64,000 bases of DNA from Actinomycetes bacterium (GTDB lineage: Bacteria > Actinomycetota > Acidimicrobiia > Acidimicrobiales > Palsa-688). Position numbers and translations under genes: made by a program. This document shows, in pieces, positions 44,108-54,465 of this stretch. The notes beneath the pieces are model-generated. The model was given only the letters and a program-made list of their open reading frames with translations. It had not been told where the DNA came from and did no database searches. How positions within the stretch are numbered: the first letter of the stretch is position 1; the number at the start of each line of letters is the position of its first letter. The stretch covers positions 37,109 through 101,108 of the forward strand of contig JAKAQB010000006.1 in the NCBI GenBank assembly GCA_021811865.1, given 5' to 3'.

Positions 44108-45694
44108 ATGCCCCGTCCCGGCTTCGTGCTCGACGTCGACCGCTCCACCCCGCCGATCCTCACCTTCCACGGCGACGGGTTCCGACTCGAGCGGCTGCCC
44201 GCCGACCGGTCCCGAGTGATCTACGCCCCGGAGCCGCTGCCGGGGCTGGAGGACCCCGACGAAGCCATACGCCAGGCGCTCGCCCACCCCCTCGACGCCG
44301 AGCCGCTCGCCGCGCTGCTGCGCCCCGGGATGCGCCTCACCATCGCCTTCGACGACGTGTCCCTGCCCCTCCCGCCCATGCGCCGGCCCGACAACCGCCA
44401 GCGGGTCATCGAGGCGGTGCTCGACACCGCCGCCGTCGCCGGCGTGGACGATGTCGTGCTCATCGCAGCCCTCGCACTGCACCGCCGGATGACCGAGGCG
44501 GAGCTGCGCCACGCCATCGGGGACCGGGTCTACGAGGCGTTCGCGCCGCACGGGCGCCTCTTGCAGCACGACGCCGAGGACCCCGACGCCCTGGCCTTCC
44601 TCGGTACCACCGACCAGGGGGAGGAGGTGGAGATCAACAAGCGGGCCGCCCACTCCGACCTCCTCGTGTACGTGAACATCAACCTGGTGTCCATGGACGG
44701 CGGGCACAAGAGCGTGGCTACGGGGCTGGCGAGCTACCGCAGCCTCCGCCACCACCACAACGTGAGGACCATGCGGCACTCGCGGTCGTTCATGGACCAG
44801 CACCGCTCGGAGCTGCACTCCTCCAACTGGCGCATGGGTCGGCTCATCGCGGCAAGCGGCATCGACGTCTTCCAGATCGAGACAACCCTCAACAACGATG
44901 CCTTCCCGCCCGCCGTCGGGTTCCTCCAAAAGCGCGAGTGGGAGTGGACCGCCCGTGACCGGGCCGGGTACCTCGCCGCCACCGCCGCCATGCGGGCGGG
45001 CAACGAGCGGCTCAACCGGGCGGTGTTCCAGTCGGTGAAGGCCCCGTATGCCATGACCGGGGTGCACGCCGGCGAGGTCGAGGCCGTCCACGCGGCGACT
45101 ACGGAGGCGGTGTACCGCCAGCAGCTGGTCGAGGTGGAGGGACAGACCGACATCGCCGTCTTCGGCGTGCCCCACATATCCCCCTACAACGTCAACTCGA
45201 TCATGAACCCGATCCTCGTCATGTGCATGGGGCTCGGCTACCTGTTCAACCTGTACCGCGGCCGGCCGATCGTCCGGGAGGGCGGCGTCGCCATCCTGTG
45301 CCATCCGACCCCGTGGTCGTTCCACCCGGTCCACCACCCGAGCTACATCGACTTCTTCGAGGAGGTCCTGGCGGACACGACCGACCCGCTCGAGATCGAG
45401 AAGACCTATGAGGAGCGGTTCGCGACGGACGAGTGGTACCGCCACCTGTACCGGACCGGCCACGCCTACCACGGCGTCCACCCCTTCTACATGTGGTACT
45501 GGGGCGCCCACGCCCTCGAGCACCTAGGCCGGGTGATCATCGTCGGCGGTGACCCCGCGGCGGTCCGGCGGCTCGGGTTCCTGCCGGCGTCCACCATGGA
45601 CGACGCCTTCGAGATGGCGACCGACACCGTGGGGCGGCACCCGACCACGACCCAGCTCCACTGCCCGCCGATCCTGATGGCCGACGTGCGGTGA
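44108..45694 (+). CDS. LarA-like (DUF2088) protein
   Basis: The ATG at 44108 follows GGAAGGA and gives 528 residues. The N-terminal half matches the DUF2088/lactate racemase N domain (LTIAFDDVSLPLPPM; GGHKSVATGLASYRSL, where family members place the nickel-pincer Lys/His region; GIDVFQIETTLNN). LarA needs larB, larC and larE products to make its cofactor, and none is in the window. It lies in a lipid-type operon, not next to lactate genes, so racemisation or hydride transfer on another hydroxy compound is more likely than lactate racemisation. The stop overlaps the PlsC gene by 4 bp. Confidence 0.75.
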   Translation: MPRPGFVLDVDRSTPPILTFHGDGFRLERLPADRSRVIYAPEPLPGLEDPDEAIRQALAHPLDAEPLAALLRPGMRLTIAFDDVSLPLPPMRRPDNRQRVIEAVLDTAAVAGVDDVVLIAALALHRRMTEAELRHAIGDRVYEAFAPHGRLLQHDAEDPDALAFLGTTDQGEEVEINKRAAHSDLLVYVNINLVSMDGGHKSVATGLASYRSLRHHHNVRTMRHSRSFMDQHRSELHSSNWRMGRLIAASGIDVFQIETTLNNDAFPPAVGFLQKREWEWTARDRAGYLAATAAMRAGNERLNRAVFQSVKAPYAMTGVHAGEVEAVHAATTEAVYRQQLVEVEGQTDIAVFGVPHISPYNVNSIMNPILVMCMGLGYLFNLYRGRPIVREGGVAILCHPTPWSFHPVHHPSYIDFFEEVLADTTDPLEIEKTYEERFATDEWYRHLYRTGHAYHGVHPFYMWYWGAHALEHLGRVIIVGGDPAAVRRLGFLPASTMDDAFEMATDTVGRHPTTTQLHCPPILMADVR

Positions 45695-46677
45695 TCGAGC
45701 GACGCCTCCCCCGCGCCGGCGAGCCGTCCGGGTCGACCCCGCCCCGGCTCCGCCTGCCGGTGACACCCGCGGCCATCGCCGCCGCTCGCCTGCCCCGGCC
45801 CCGGGGCTTCCCGTGGGCGGCGCCGACGCGCCCGGGCACCGTCCCGGTGCCGCCGCCCGAGCGGAACGTCGGCGTCGACTACGACACCGACTGGGCGCGC
45901 CGCTATCCGGCCCGCCTCGCCCGTGCTGCCCTGACAGAAGCGGTCGCCCGGCCGGCGGTTGCCGCCTTGACCCGGCCCAGCGTCGAGGGACGCGACCGCA
46001 TCGCCGCTCTCCGGGGCCCGGCCATCTTCGCCGCCAACCACGCCAGCCACATCGACACGCCCCTGCTGCTGTCTGTCGTACCAGAGCGCTGGCGGCACCG
46101 CATGGTCGTCGCCAGTGCCGCCGACTACTTCTTCGACACGCGGGTCAAGTCGGCGACGTTCGCCTTCCTGCTGAACGCGGTCCCGGTGGAGCGCCAGCGG
46201 GTGGACCGCAAGTCGGCGAGACGCCTCCTCGCCCTCCTGGAGGAGGGTTGGAGCCTCCTGATCTACCCCGAGGGCGGCCGCAGCCCTGACGGGTGGGGCC
46301 AGCCACACCGGGCGGGTGCGGCATGGCTGGCGGAACGCACGCAGCGGCCACTCGTGCCCGTCCACCTGGAGGGCACCCGGCGCATCCTGCCCCGCCACGC
46401 CAGCCGTCCCCGCCCGGGGAGGGTGACGGTGCGCTTCGGCCGCCCCATACGCCCCGCCGACGCCGGCGCCCGGGAGCTCGCAGAGCGCCTCGAGGCGGCG
46501 ATCGCCGTGCTCGCCGACGAGGAGGCCACAGACTGGTGGAGCGCCGCCCGCCGGGCGGCGTCGGGAGCCACGCCGCCGCTCACGGGGCCGGGCGACGCCG
46601 GGGCGTGGCGGCGGTCGTGGGCCCTCGGGGGTGAGCGGCGCCGCCCGCCGGGCGAGGCGCGCTGGCCCAAGCCGTGA
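45691..46677 (+). CDS. 1-acyl-sn-glycerol-3-phosphate acyltransferase (PlsC family)
   Basis: This 328-residue GTG-started protein has a proline/arginine-rich N-terminus and the acyltransferase motifs NHASHIDTPLLL (HX4D, motif I), RLLALLEEGWSLLIYPEGGR (motif III) and PLVPVHLEG (motif IV). It should transfer an acyl chain to lysophosphatidate or a related hydroxyl at the membrane. It sits between the LarA-like gene and a HAD/PlsC fusion, so two acyltransferases occur back to back. Confidence 0.87.
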   Translation: MIERRLPRAGEPSGSTPPRLRLPVTPAAIAAARLPRPRGFPWAAPTRPGTVPVPPPERNVGVDYDTDWARRYPARLARAALTEAVARPAVAALTRPSVEGRDRIAALRGPAIFAANHASHIDTPLLLSVVPERWRHRMVVASAADYFFDTRVKSATFAFLLNAVPVERQRVDRKSARRLLALLEEGWSLLIYPEGGRSPDGWGQPHRAGAAWLAERTQRPLVPVHLEGTRRILPRHASRPRPGRVTVRFGRPIRPADAGARELAERLEAAIAVLADEEATDWWSAARRAASGATPPLTGPGDAGAWRRSWALGGERRRPPGEARWPKP

Positions 46678-46705
46678 GGCAGCCCCGGCGGTAGCGTCGG
46701 GGCTC

Positions 46706-48097
46706 GTGGCTGCCGGCGCCGCCTTCTTCGACCTGGATCGCACCCTGCTGCCCGGCTCGTCGGCGGTGGCGTTCAACGAGGCGCTGTTCGAGGCCGGCCT
46801 CTCGGCGCGCGCCGGGCTGCCCGGCCAGGGTCTGTGGATGCGTACCTACGAGCTGGTCGGCGAGACGGTGCCGACCATGCTCGTTGCCAGGGCGTCGGCG
46901 CTCGCCGTCCGCGGGCGGCGTGTCGACGCCGTCTCGGCCGCCGCCGAGACCGCGGCCGGCCCCCTCGCCGAGGAGCTGGAGCCCTGGGCGGCGGGGCTGT
47001 TCCGGCGCCACCGCGCCGCGGGCCGCCGCCTCGTGCTGGCGACGACGTCGCCGCTCGAGCTCGTCCTCCCGCTGGCAGGAAGGCTCGGGTTCGACGACGT
47101 GGTGGCGACCCGCTGGGCGACCCGCGTCGACCACGAAGGGGAGCTCCGCTACACGGGGGGCCTGGACGGCAGGTTCGCATGGGGGCGGGGGAAGCTGGCG
47201 GCGGTGCGGCAGTGGTCCGCCCACCACCGCATCGACCTGGCGGAGAGCTGGGCCTACTCCGACAGCTTCTTCGACCTCCCGCTGCTGATGGGCGTCGGCC
47301 ACCCGACCGCCGTCCACCCCGACGCCCGTCTCCTCGCCGTCGCCGCCCTCCGGCGGTGGCCGGTCCTGCACCTGGACGCACCCCCGGGGGTGCCCAAGCT
47401 GCTCGGCGTCGAGCCGCTGGACCTCGTGAAGCTGCTGCTCCCCCGCCGGGCATTCCCCTACGCCCGCTTCGACATCGCCGGCACCGAGCACCTGCCTCGT
47501 CGCGGGCAGGTCATCGTGGCCGCCAACCACCGCAGCTACTTCGATGTCGTCGCCGTCGGCCTCACGCTGCTGGAAGCCGGTCGGCGGCCCAGGGGGCTCG
47601 CCAAGAAGGAGCTTTTCGACGCCCCGCTCATCGGCCCGCTGCTGGTTGCCGCCGGAAGCATCCGCGTCGACCGTACCGGGGACCGGGTCGCCGCCCTGCG
47701 GGCCGCCGAGGAGGCGCTGCGCGCCGGCGAGTGCCTGGTCATGATGCCGCAGGGCACCATCCCACGGGGCGAGGCCTTCTTCGAGCCGAAGCTGGTGGGA
47801 AAGACCGGCGTCGCCCGCCTGGCGGCCGCGACCGGGGCCCCGGTCGTGCCGCTCGCCGTGTGGAACACCGAGGCCGTCTGGCCCCGCTCCGCCCGGGTGC
47901 CGGGCGTGGCCAACCTGCTCCGGCCGCCTCTGGTCCGGGTGCGGGTCGGTCCGCCGGTGCCGGGGTTGCACGCCCGGAGCATGCGGGCCGACACCGAGCG
48001 GGTCATGGACGCCATCGCCGGGCTGCTCCCGCCCGAGGCTCACCTCCGGCGGGTCCCCACCGCCGGCGACGTCGCCCGGGCGACGCCCCCGGCCTGA
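46706..48097 (+). CDS. HAD-IB hydrolase / PlsC acyltransferase fusion
   Basis: GTG 46706 is the first start before the folded domain and gives 463 residues. The N-terminal HAD-IB domain has AAFFDLDRTLLPG, LATTSPLE and YSDSFFDLPLL with all key Asp residues. The C-terminal PlsC domain has VAANHRSYFDVVAV, GLAKKELFDAPLIGPLL and MMPQGTIPRGE. Similar two-domain proteins are known in mycobacteria and are thought to couple a phosphatase with lysophosphatidate acylation. It is the last gene of the operon and, unlike the first gene, keeps a canonical HAD motif I. Confidence 0.87.
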   Translation: MAAGAAFFDLDRTLLPGSSAVAFNEALFEAGLSARAGLPGQGLWMRTYELVGETVPTMLVARASALAVRGRRVDAVSAAAETAAGPLAEELEPWAAGLFRRHRAAGRRLVLATTSPLELVLPLAGRLGFDDVVATRWATRVDHEGELRYTGGLDGRFAWGRGKLAAVRQWSAHHRIDLAESWAYSDSFFDLPLLMGVGHPTAVHPDARLLAVAALRRWPVLHLDAPPGVPKLLGVEPLDLVKLLLPRRAFPYARFDIAGTEHLPRRGQVIVAANHRSYFDVVAVGLTLLEAGRRPRGLAKKELFDAPLIGPLLVAAGSIRVDRTGDRVAALRAAEEALRAGECLVMMPQGTIPRGEAFFEPKLVGKTGVARLAAATGAPVVPLAVWNTEAVWPRSARVPGVANLLRPPLVRVRVGPPVPGLHARSMRADTERVMDAIAGLLPPEAHLRRVPTAGDVARATPPA

Positions 48098-48152
48098 GCC
48101 GCCGGGCGGCCCGGGCAGAGCGCCACCACCGAAGGTGCTATCTCTTGGGGCG

Positions 48153-49076
48153 ATGGACCTACGGCAGCTGCAGGCGCTCGTGGCGATCGCGGATACCGGC
48201 AGCTTCTCGGCTGCCGCCGCCTCCCTTCACACCGTCCAATCCAACGTGTCGAGCCACGTCGCCCGCCTCGAGCGGGAGCTGGGCGTCCAGCTCGTCGACC
48301 GCCAGGCGGGGGTCCTCACCGAGGAGGGAGCCGCCGTCGTGGCGCGGGCCAGGCACATCGCCGAGGAGGTCGGCGCCATCGTCACCGACGTCGCCGCGCT
48401 GCGCGCCGAGGTCGTCGGCACCGTCCGCCTCGGGATAATCGCCACGACGGCCCGCTGGCTCACCCCCCTCCTCCTGGAGGCCCTGGCCGTGGCTCACCCC
48501 GCCGTCCGGCTCGTCGTGGGCGAGGGTACTTCCGCCACCCTGGAGCCCCAGGTCGCCGCCGGGGGACTGGATGTGGCGGTGGTCAACCTGCCGCACAACC
48601 TGCCGGAGCTGACGGCGATACCGCTGTTCGACGAGGACCTCATCCTCGTGGTGCCGCGAGACCACGAGCTCGCCGCCCGAGGGGCCGTCCGCCTCGCCGA
48701 CCTGGACGGCTTGGAGCTGCTGCTGCCGGCGTCGGGCACGACGTTCCGCCAGGAGCTCGACGACGCTGCTCGGGACACCCGCGTCCGCTTGGTGGCGCGG
48801 GCCGAGGTGGACGGGGTGCGCCTGGTGGCGTCGCTCACCGCCCGCGGGCTGGGCCCGTCCATCCTCCCGGCGACGACGGCCGCCGAGGGCCTCGACGGCT
48901 TCGCCCGGATCACCGTCGGCGGCCTGCCCCGGCGTCGCGTCGGGGCGGTGACCAGGAGGCGGTGGCGACCCAGTGCCCCGGCCCGGGCGGTGCTGGGCCT
49001 GCTGAGCGACGTGGTCGACGGACGTGTCGGCATCGAGCACGGCATCCACCGGGCCGCCCCGGCCGATGATGGGTGA
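48153..49076 (+). CDS. LysR-family transcriptional regulator
   Basis: ATG 48153 begins the canonical LysR HTH (MDLRQLQALVAIADTGSFSA, then VQSNVSSHVARLERELGVQL), followed by a substrate-binding domain; total 307 residues. LysR regulators usually control a divergent gene, but the upstream neighbour is on the same strand and aconitase downstream is convergent, so its target is not evident. Confidence 0.9.
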   Translation: MDLRQLQALVAIADTGSFSAAAASLHTVQSNVSSHVARLERELGVQLVDRQAGVLTEEGAAVVARARHIAEEVGAIVTDVAALRAEVVGTVRLGIIATTARWLTPLLLEALAVAHPAVRLVVGEGTSATLEPQVAAGGLDVAVVNLPHNLPELTAIPLFDEDLILVVPRDHELAARGAVRLADLDGLELLLPASGTTFRQELDDAARDTRVRLVARAEVDGVRLVASLTARGLGPSILPATTAAEGLDGFARITVGGLPRRRVGAVTRRRWRPSAPARAVLGLLSDVVDGRVGIEHGIHRAAPADDG

Positions 49077-49108
49077 GGGTGCGGCACCCCCGCCGACCGA
49101 GGGAGGTG

Positions 49109-49125
49109 CCGGCGCTCAGCGCCGG
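49109..49125. terminator. Hairpin between convergent LysR and aconitase genes
   Basis: CCGGCGC and GCGCCGG pair perfectly around TCA, which is the aconitase stop on the other strand. A position between two convergent genes fits a bidirectional terminator; there is no U tract. Confidence 0.35.
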
Positions 49126-51782
49126 TCGCGCAGCTGGCGCAGGACGTAGGGAAGGATCCCCCCGTGGCGGAAGTACTCCGCCTCCTTGGGGGTGTCGATC
49201 CGCACGACGACGTCGAAGGTCTTGCCGTCGGCGCGCACGGAGAGATGCCGCGGCAGCCGGGCGAGCCCGGCGATGTCGAACACCTCCTCTCCCGTCAGGC
49301 CGAGCGACCCCACGGACTGGCCGCCGGCGAACTGCAGGGGGAGCACCCCCATGCCGACCAGGTTGGAGCGGTGGATCCGCTCGAAGCTCTCGGCGATCAC
49401 AGCCCGCACGCCGAGCAGGGCCGTTCCCTTGGCAGCCCAGTCCCGCGACGACCCCGTGCCGTACTCCTTGCCTGCGAGGATCACCAGGGGCACGCCGTCG
49501 GCCTCGTACCTCTTGGCGGCGTCGTAGACCGACATCACCTCACCGCCGGGTAGGTGGCGGGTGAAGCCGCCCTCCGTCCCCGGCGCCAGCCGGTTGCGGA
49601 TCCGGATGTTGGCGAACGTGCCACGGATCATCACCTCGTGGTTGCCCCGCCGGCTGCCGTAGGAGTTGAAGTCGCCGGGCTGGACGCCCCCGTCGATCAG
49701 CCAGCGCCCCGCCGGGCTGTCGGCGCGGATGCTGCCCGCCGGCGAGATGTGGTCGGTCGTGACGCTGTCGCCGAGCACCGCCAGCGCCCGCGCCCCGACC
49801 ACGTCGTCCACGGCCGCCGGCTCGGCGGGCATGCCCTCGAAGTACGGCGGGTTGCGGACGTAGGTGGAGCGGTCGTCCCAGGCGTAGGAGTCGCCCCCCG
49901 GCACGTCGAGGTGCTGCCAGCGGTCGTCGCCGGTGAACACGTCAGCGTAGGAGGACCGGAACATCCCCGACTCGATCGACTCGTCCACGACCGCCGCCAC
50001 CTCCTGGGGCGCCGGCCAGATGTCCCGGAGGTGGACGCAGTTGCCCTCGGCATCGGTGCCGAGCGGCTCGCTCACCAAGTCGATGTCCATCGTGCCGGCC
50101 AGGGCGTAGGCGACGACGAGCGGGGGGGACGCCAGGTAGTTCATCCGCACGTCCGGGTTGATGCGGCCCTCGAAGTTCCGGTTGCCCGACAGCACCGAGA
50201 CGACCGCCAGGCCGGCGTCGTCGACGGCCCGCGAGATCTCCGCCAGCAGCGGCCCGCTGTTGCCGATGCAGGTCGTGCAGCCGTAGCCGACGAGGTGGAA
50301 GCCGAGCTTCTCCAAGTAGGGCGTGAGACCGGCGCGCTCGTAGTAGTCCATCACGACCTTGGAGCCCGGAGCGAGGGTCGTCTTCACCCACGGCTTGGCG
50401 GACAGGCCGCGCTCCACCGCCTTCTTCGCCAGCAGCCCGGCGGCCACCATCACCGACGGGTTGGACGTGTTGGTGCAACTCGTGATGGCGGCGATGACGA
50501 CGTGACCGTGGTCCAGGTCGAAGCGTGACCCGTCTTTCAGCGTGACCGGGACCGCCTGGGTCGTCACGTCGCCGGCTCCCTCTTTCCCGAGGACCCGGGG
50601 CAGCGCGGCCCGGAACTGCTGGCGCGCCTCGTCGAGGCGCACCCGATCCTGGGGCCGTGACGGACCGGCGAGGCTCGGCACGACCGTCGACAGGTCGAGC
50701 GACAGGCGCTCCGAGTACGCCGGCTCGTGGCCCGCCTCGTGCCACAGCCCCTGAGCCCGGGCGTAGGCCTCCACCAGGGCGACATGCTCCTCGGTCCGCC
50801 CCGTCAGCCGCAGGTAGGCCAGCGTCTCCTCGTCGATCGGGAAGATGGCGCACGTCGAGCCGTACTCGGGGGACATGTTCCCGATGGTCGCCCGGTTGGC
50901 GAGCGGCACCGCCCCTATGCCCTCCCCGTAGAACTCCACGAACTTGCCCACCACCCCGTGACGGCGCAGCTCCTCCGTCACGGTCAGCACCAGGTCGGTC
51001 GCCGTCGAGCCCTCGGGCAGGGACCCGATCAGCTCGAAGCCGACCACCCGTGGTATCAGCATCGACACCGGCTGGCCGAGCATGGCGGCCTCCGCCTCGA
51101 TGCCCCCGACCCCCCAGCCGAGCACCCCCAGCCCGTTCACCATGGTGGTGTGGCTGTCGGTGCCGACCAGGGTGTCGGGAAAGGCCTCGCCGTCGACGTC
51201 GAACACGACCCGTGCCAGGTGCTCGAGGTTGACCTGGTGGCAGATCCCCGTGTCGGGCGGCACGACCTCCAAGGCGTCGAAGGCCGTCTGGCCCCACCGC
51301 AGGAACCGGTAGCGCTCCTCGTTGCGGGCGAGCTCCAGTTGGGCGTTGCGCCGGAAGGCGTCAGGCACCCCGTAGACGTCGGCGATGATGGAGTGGTCGA
51401 TCACCAGCTCGGCCGGTACCTGCGGGTTGACCCTCGCCGGTTCCCCGCCGAGCGCCTTCATGGCGTCGCGCATGGCCGCCAGGTCCACGACGGCAGGGAC
51501 ACCGGTGAAGTCCTGCATCAGGATCCGGGCCGGGGCGAAGGCGATCTCGTCGGCCGGCTCCGCCCGGGGGTCCCACCCGGCGAGGCTCTCGATGTCCTCC
51601 GCCCGCACCGTCGCACCGTCCTCGTGGCGCAGGAGGTTCTCCAACAGCACCTTGAGCGAGTACGGCAAGCGGGCGACGTCGAAGCGCTCCTGCAGGGCAT
51701 CGAGGCGGAAGTAGCTGACGCGGCGGCCGCCGACCTCGAGCTGCGCCCGTGCCCCGAAGCTGTCCCGACTGTCGCTCGCCAT
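49116..51782 (-). CDS. acnA: Aconitate hydratase A
   Basis: ATG 51782, preceded by GAGGAGG, gives 888 residues, the normal size for AcnA. The 4Fe-4S cysteines are in [11 protein letters not shown] and [12 protein letters not shown], and the swivel domain carries the [10 protein letters not shown] active-site loop. It isomerises citrate to isocitrate in the TCA cycle. It is divergent from the yceH-like gene. Confidence 0.96.
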   Translation of the reverse strand: MASDSRDSFGARAQLEVGGRRVSYFRLDALQERFDVARLPYSLKVLLENLLRHEDGATVRAEDIESLAGWDPRAEPADEIAFAPARILMQDFTGVPAVVDLAAMRDAMKALGGEPARVNPQVPAELVIDHSIIADVYGVPDAFRRNAQLELARNEERYRFLRWGQTAFDALEVVPPDTGICHQVNLEHLARVVFDVDGEAFPDTLVGTDSHTTMVNGLGVLGWGVGGIEAEAAMLGQPVSMLIPRVVGFELIGSLPEGSTATDLVLTVTEELRRHGVVGKFVEFYGEGIGAVPLANRATIGNMSPEYGSTCAIFPIDEETLAYLRLTGRTEEHVALVEAYARAQGLWHEAGHEPAYSERLSLDLSTVVPSLAGPSRPQDRVRLDEARQQFRAALPRVLGKEGAGDVTTQAVPVTLKDGSRFDLDHGHVVIAAITSCTNTSNPSVMVAAGLLAKKAVERGLSAKPWVKTTLAPGSKVVMDYYERAGLTPYLEKLGFHLVGYGCTTCIGNSGPLLAEISRAVDDAGLAVVSVLSGNRNFEGRINPDVRMNYLASPPLVVAYALAGTMDIDLVSEPLGTDAEGNCVHLRDIWPAPQEVAAVVDESIESGMFRSSYADVFTGDDRWQHLDVPGGDSYAWDDRSTYVRNPPYFEGMPAEPAAVDDVVGARALAVLGDSVTTDHISPAGSIRADSPAGRWLIDGGVQPGDFNSYGSRRGNHEVMIRGTFANIRIRNRLAPGTEGGFTRHLPGGEVMSVYDAAKRYEADGVPLVILAGKEYGTGSSRDWAAKGTALLGVRAVIAESFERIHRSNLVGMGVLPLQFAGGQSVGSLGLTGEEVFDIAGLARLPRHLSVRADGKTFDVVVRIDTPKEAEYFRHGGILPYVLRQLRDRR

Positions 51783-51870
51783 GGGGGCCTCCTCGTCGTC
51801 GCGGGTGGTGCGGCGCCAGTCTGGCCCGCTGCCGGGCGGGGTGGCCAAACACCTCCGTAAGCTCCGTGCC

Positions 51871-52521
51871 GTGCAGCCCCTCACCCCCGACCAGTTGCGG
51901 GTGCTCGGTGCCCTGGTCGAGAAGGATGCCACGACCCCCGACCAGTACCCGCTCACCCTCAACGCCCTCGTGCTGGCCTGCAACCAGACCTCCAACCGCA
52001 ACCCCGTCACCGACTACAGCCCGGGAGAGGTGAGCACAGTCCTCGCCGAGCTCCGCTCCCTGGGCCTCGCCCGCGTGGTGCACAGCCCGAGCAACCGCGC
52101 CGACAAGTACCGCCACGTCCTCGACGAGGCGTGGGGCCTGACCAGCGCCGAGCTGGCCGTCCTCGCCGTGCTCGTGCTCCGTGGCCCGCAGACCGTCAAC
52201 GAGATCCGCACCCGCACCGAGCGCTACCCGAGCCTCGACGACCTGGGCGGGGTGGAGGGCGTCGTGCACCGCCTGAAGAACCGCTACGACGACCCCTACG
52301 TCGTCCGCCTCGAGCGTCAGCCGGGGCAGCGGGAGGAGCGCTGGGCCCACCTCCTGGCCGGGGAGGTGCTCGAGATCCTGTCGGTGCCGACCGGTCCCGG
52401 AGCGCCCCGCTCCGGCAACGCCGAGCGCGTCACCGCCCTCGAAGCCGACCTTGCCGCCCTGCGCGCCGAGGTCGCCCGCCTCCGGGCCGACGTCGACGAG
52501 CTGCGCTCGGTGCTCGAGTAG
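51871..52521 (+). CDS. YceH family protein (DUF480)
   Basis: The product (216 residues from GTG 51871) matches the YceH family: [20 protein letters not shown] followed by [20 protein letters not shown], then [17 protein letters not shown] and a winged-helix repeat, with a C-terminal coiled coil ([20 protein letters not shown]). The family is two winged-helix domains of unclear role. GTG 51841 would add ten residues but does not match the family start. Confidence 0.85.
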   Translation: MQPLTPDQLRVLGALVEKDATTPDQYPLTLNALVLACNQTSNRNPVTDYSPGEVSTVLAELRSLGLARVVHSPSNRADKYRHVLDEAWGLTSAELAVLAVLVLRGPQTVNEIRTRTERYPSLDDLGGVEGVVHRLKNRYDDPYVVRLERQPGQREERWAHLLAGEVLEILSVPTGPGAPRSGNAERVTALEADLAALRAEVARLRADVDELRSVLE

Positions 52522-52565
52522 GCCGCCCGCACTAGAGCGCGGTCATCCGCGGGCCCCTACAGCAT

Positions 52566-52628
52566 CTCCCTGCCCCTTCTCCCTGCCCCTTCTCCCTGCC
52601 CCTTCTCCCTGCCCCTTCTCCCTGCCCC
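52566..52628 (+). repeat. 13-bp pyrimidine-rich tandem repeat, 4.8 copies
   Basis: The unit CTCCCTGCCCCTT recurs without change at 52566, 52579, 52592 and 52605, with a partial copy to 52628. It is non-coding and lies 30 bp upstream of the aspS start, so it may affect aspS expression. Confidence 0.9.
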
Positions 52629-52656
52629 GGCGCGGCCCGCCGATAGCCTCGCTGTG

Positions 52657-54465
52657 ATGGACCCCGCTCCGCCCTTCGTCGAGAACCGCTACCGCGATCG
52701 CCGCTGCGGGGAGCTCCGCGAGGCCGACATCGGGCGAGACGTCCGCCTGGCCGGGTGGGTGGCCGCCAAGCGGGATCACGGTGGCCTGCTGTTCGTGGAC
52801 CTGCGCGACGCCGCCGGCCTCGTTCCCGCCGGCCTCGTGCAGCTTGTCGCCCACCCCGACGAACCGGCGTTCGCCGTGCTCGAGGCCGTCCGGCTCGAGA
52901 GCGTCGTGAGCGTGAGCGGCACCGTCCGGGCCCGCCCCGCCGAGACCGTCAACCCACGCCTCGCCACCGGGGAGGTGGAAGTCGGCGTGGAGGCAGCCGA
53001 AGTGCTCTCCTCGGCCGACGTGCTCCCCTTCCCCGTCGAGCGTGATACGGAGGTCGGCGAGGAGTCTCGCCTGCGCCACCGGTACCTCGATATGCGCCGG
53101 GGACCGCTCGCCGAGCGCCTTGCCCGCCGCGCCCGCCTCGCGACCGTCGTCCGCACCCACCTGGCCGCCCGGGGCTTCCTCGAGGTCCAGACCCCGATCC
53201 TGACCGCCTCCTCCCCGGAAGGCGCCCGGGACTTCCTCGTCCCCTCGCGCCAGTACCCCGGCGAGTTCTATGCCCTCCCCCAGGCACCCCAGCAGTTCAA
53301 GCAGCTGCTCATGGTCGGGGGCATCGAGCGGTACTTCCAGATAGCCCCCTGCTTTCGCGACGAGGCCTCCCGCGCCGACCGCAGCCCGGGCGAGTTCTAC
53401 CAGATCGACCTGGAGATGGCGTTCGCCACCCAGGAGGACGTGTTCCGCGAAGTGGAGCTCCTCATGGCGGCCGTCGTCGAGGAGATGTCCGACAAGGTTA
53501 CCTCGGCGCCCTTCCGCCGCCTCACCTTCGCCGAGGCGGTGGACCGCTACGGCTCCGACAAGCCCGACCTGCGCTTCGACCTGGAGCTCGCCGATCTCAC
53601 CGAGGCACTCGCGGGGCGAACCGGGCTGCCGATGTTCGCCGATGCGCCCGGCGCCGGTCACGTCATCCGCGCGCTGCGGGTGCCGGCCGGCTTTGACCGG
53701 CCGCGCAAGTGGTTCGACGCCTTCGCCGACGACGCCAAAAAGTCCGGCGCGGTCGGCACCTGGCTGCAGCTCGACCCGGCCGGCGCGCGAGGGCCGCTGG
53801 CGCGGCGGTTGACCGAGGAGGACATCAGCGTCGTGGCGGAGCGGCCGGCCGCTGGGCCCGGCGATGCCGTTCTCGTGACCGTCGGGCCGCGCCTTCCAGC
53901 GGCCACGCTCCTCGGGGGCTACCGCCGCCAGCTCGGGCGGGAGCTGGGGCTGGCCGACCCCAAGACGTTGGCGTTTGGCTGGGTCGTCGACTTCCCGATG
54001 TTCGAGCGGAACGAGGCCACCGGCGCCTGGGACTTCGCCCACAACCCGTTCTCCATGCCGCAGGGCGGCCTCGAGGCCCTGCGCGACCTGCCCCCCGGGG
54101 AGATCCTCGCCTACCAGTACGACCTCGTCTGCAACGGGGTCGAGCTGTCCTCCGGTGCCGTGCGAAACCACCGCCCCGACATCATGGAGGCGGCCTTCTC
54201 CATCGCCGGCTACGGCCCCGACCGGATCCGCCGGTCCTTCCCCGCCCTCTGGAACGCCTTCCACTACGGCCCCCCGCCGCACGCCGGCATCGCGCCCGGC
54301 TTCGACCGGATCCTCATGGTGCTGGAGGACCAGGCCAACATCCGGGAGGTCATCGCCTTCCCGCTCAACCAGTCCGCCCGGGATCTCCTCATGGGTGCTC
54401 CGAGCCCGGTGAGCGGGGAGCAACTGCGCGAGCTGCACCTGAGGGTCCTGCCGCCCGAGTCGTGA
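52657..54465 (+). CDS. aspS: Aspartyl-tRNA synthetase
   Basis: The product (602 residues) is a class IIb synthetase of bacterial type. It has the N-terminal OB fold (LAGWVAAKRDHGGLLFVDLR), motif 1 and 2 segments (FLEVQTPILT; YFQIAPCFRDEASRADR), a GAD insertion domain and motif 3 (GIAPGFDRILMVL). A few extra residues in the OB fold (AGLVPAGLVQLV) differ from the usual DLRD..G..Q pattern. ATG 52657 is preferred over GTG 52654. A GATAGC about 16 bp before the start may be a -10 of a near-leaderless transcript. Confidence 0.95.
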   Translation: MDPAPPFVENRYRDRRCGELREADIGRDVRLAGWVAAKRDHGGLLFVDLRDAAGLVPAGLVQLVAHPDEPAFAVLEAVRLESVVSVSGTVRARPAETVNPRLATGEVEVGVEAAEVLSSADVLPFPVERDTEVGEESRLRHRYLDMRRGPLAERLARRARLATVVRTHLAARGFLEVQTPILTASSPEGARDFLVPSRQYPGEFYALPQAPQQFKQLLMVGGIERYFQIAPCFRDEASRADRSPGEFYQIDLEMAFATQEDVFREVELLMAAVVEEMSDKVTSAPFRRLTFAEAVDRYGSDKPDLRFDLELADLTEALAGRTGLPMFADAPGAGHVIRALRVPAGFDRPRKWFDAFADDAKKSGAVGTWLQLDPAGARGPLARRLTEEDISVVAERPAAGPGDAVLVTVGPRLPAATLLGGYRRQLGRELGLADPKTLAFGWVVDFPMFERNEATGAWDFAHNPFSMPQGGLEALRDLPPGEILAYQYDLVCNGVELSSGAVRNHRPDIMEAAFSIAGYGPDRIRRSFPALWNAFHYGPPPHAGIAPGFDRILMVLEDQANIREVIAFPLNQSARDLLMGAPSPVSGEQLRELHLRVLPPES

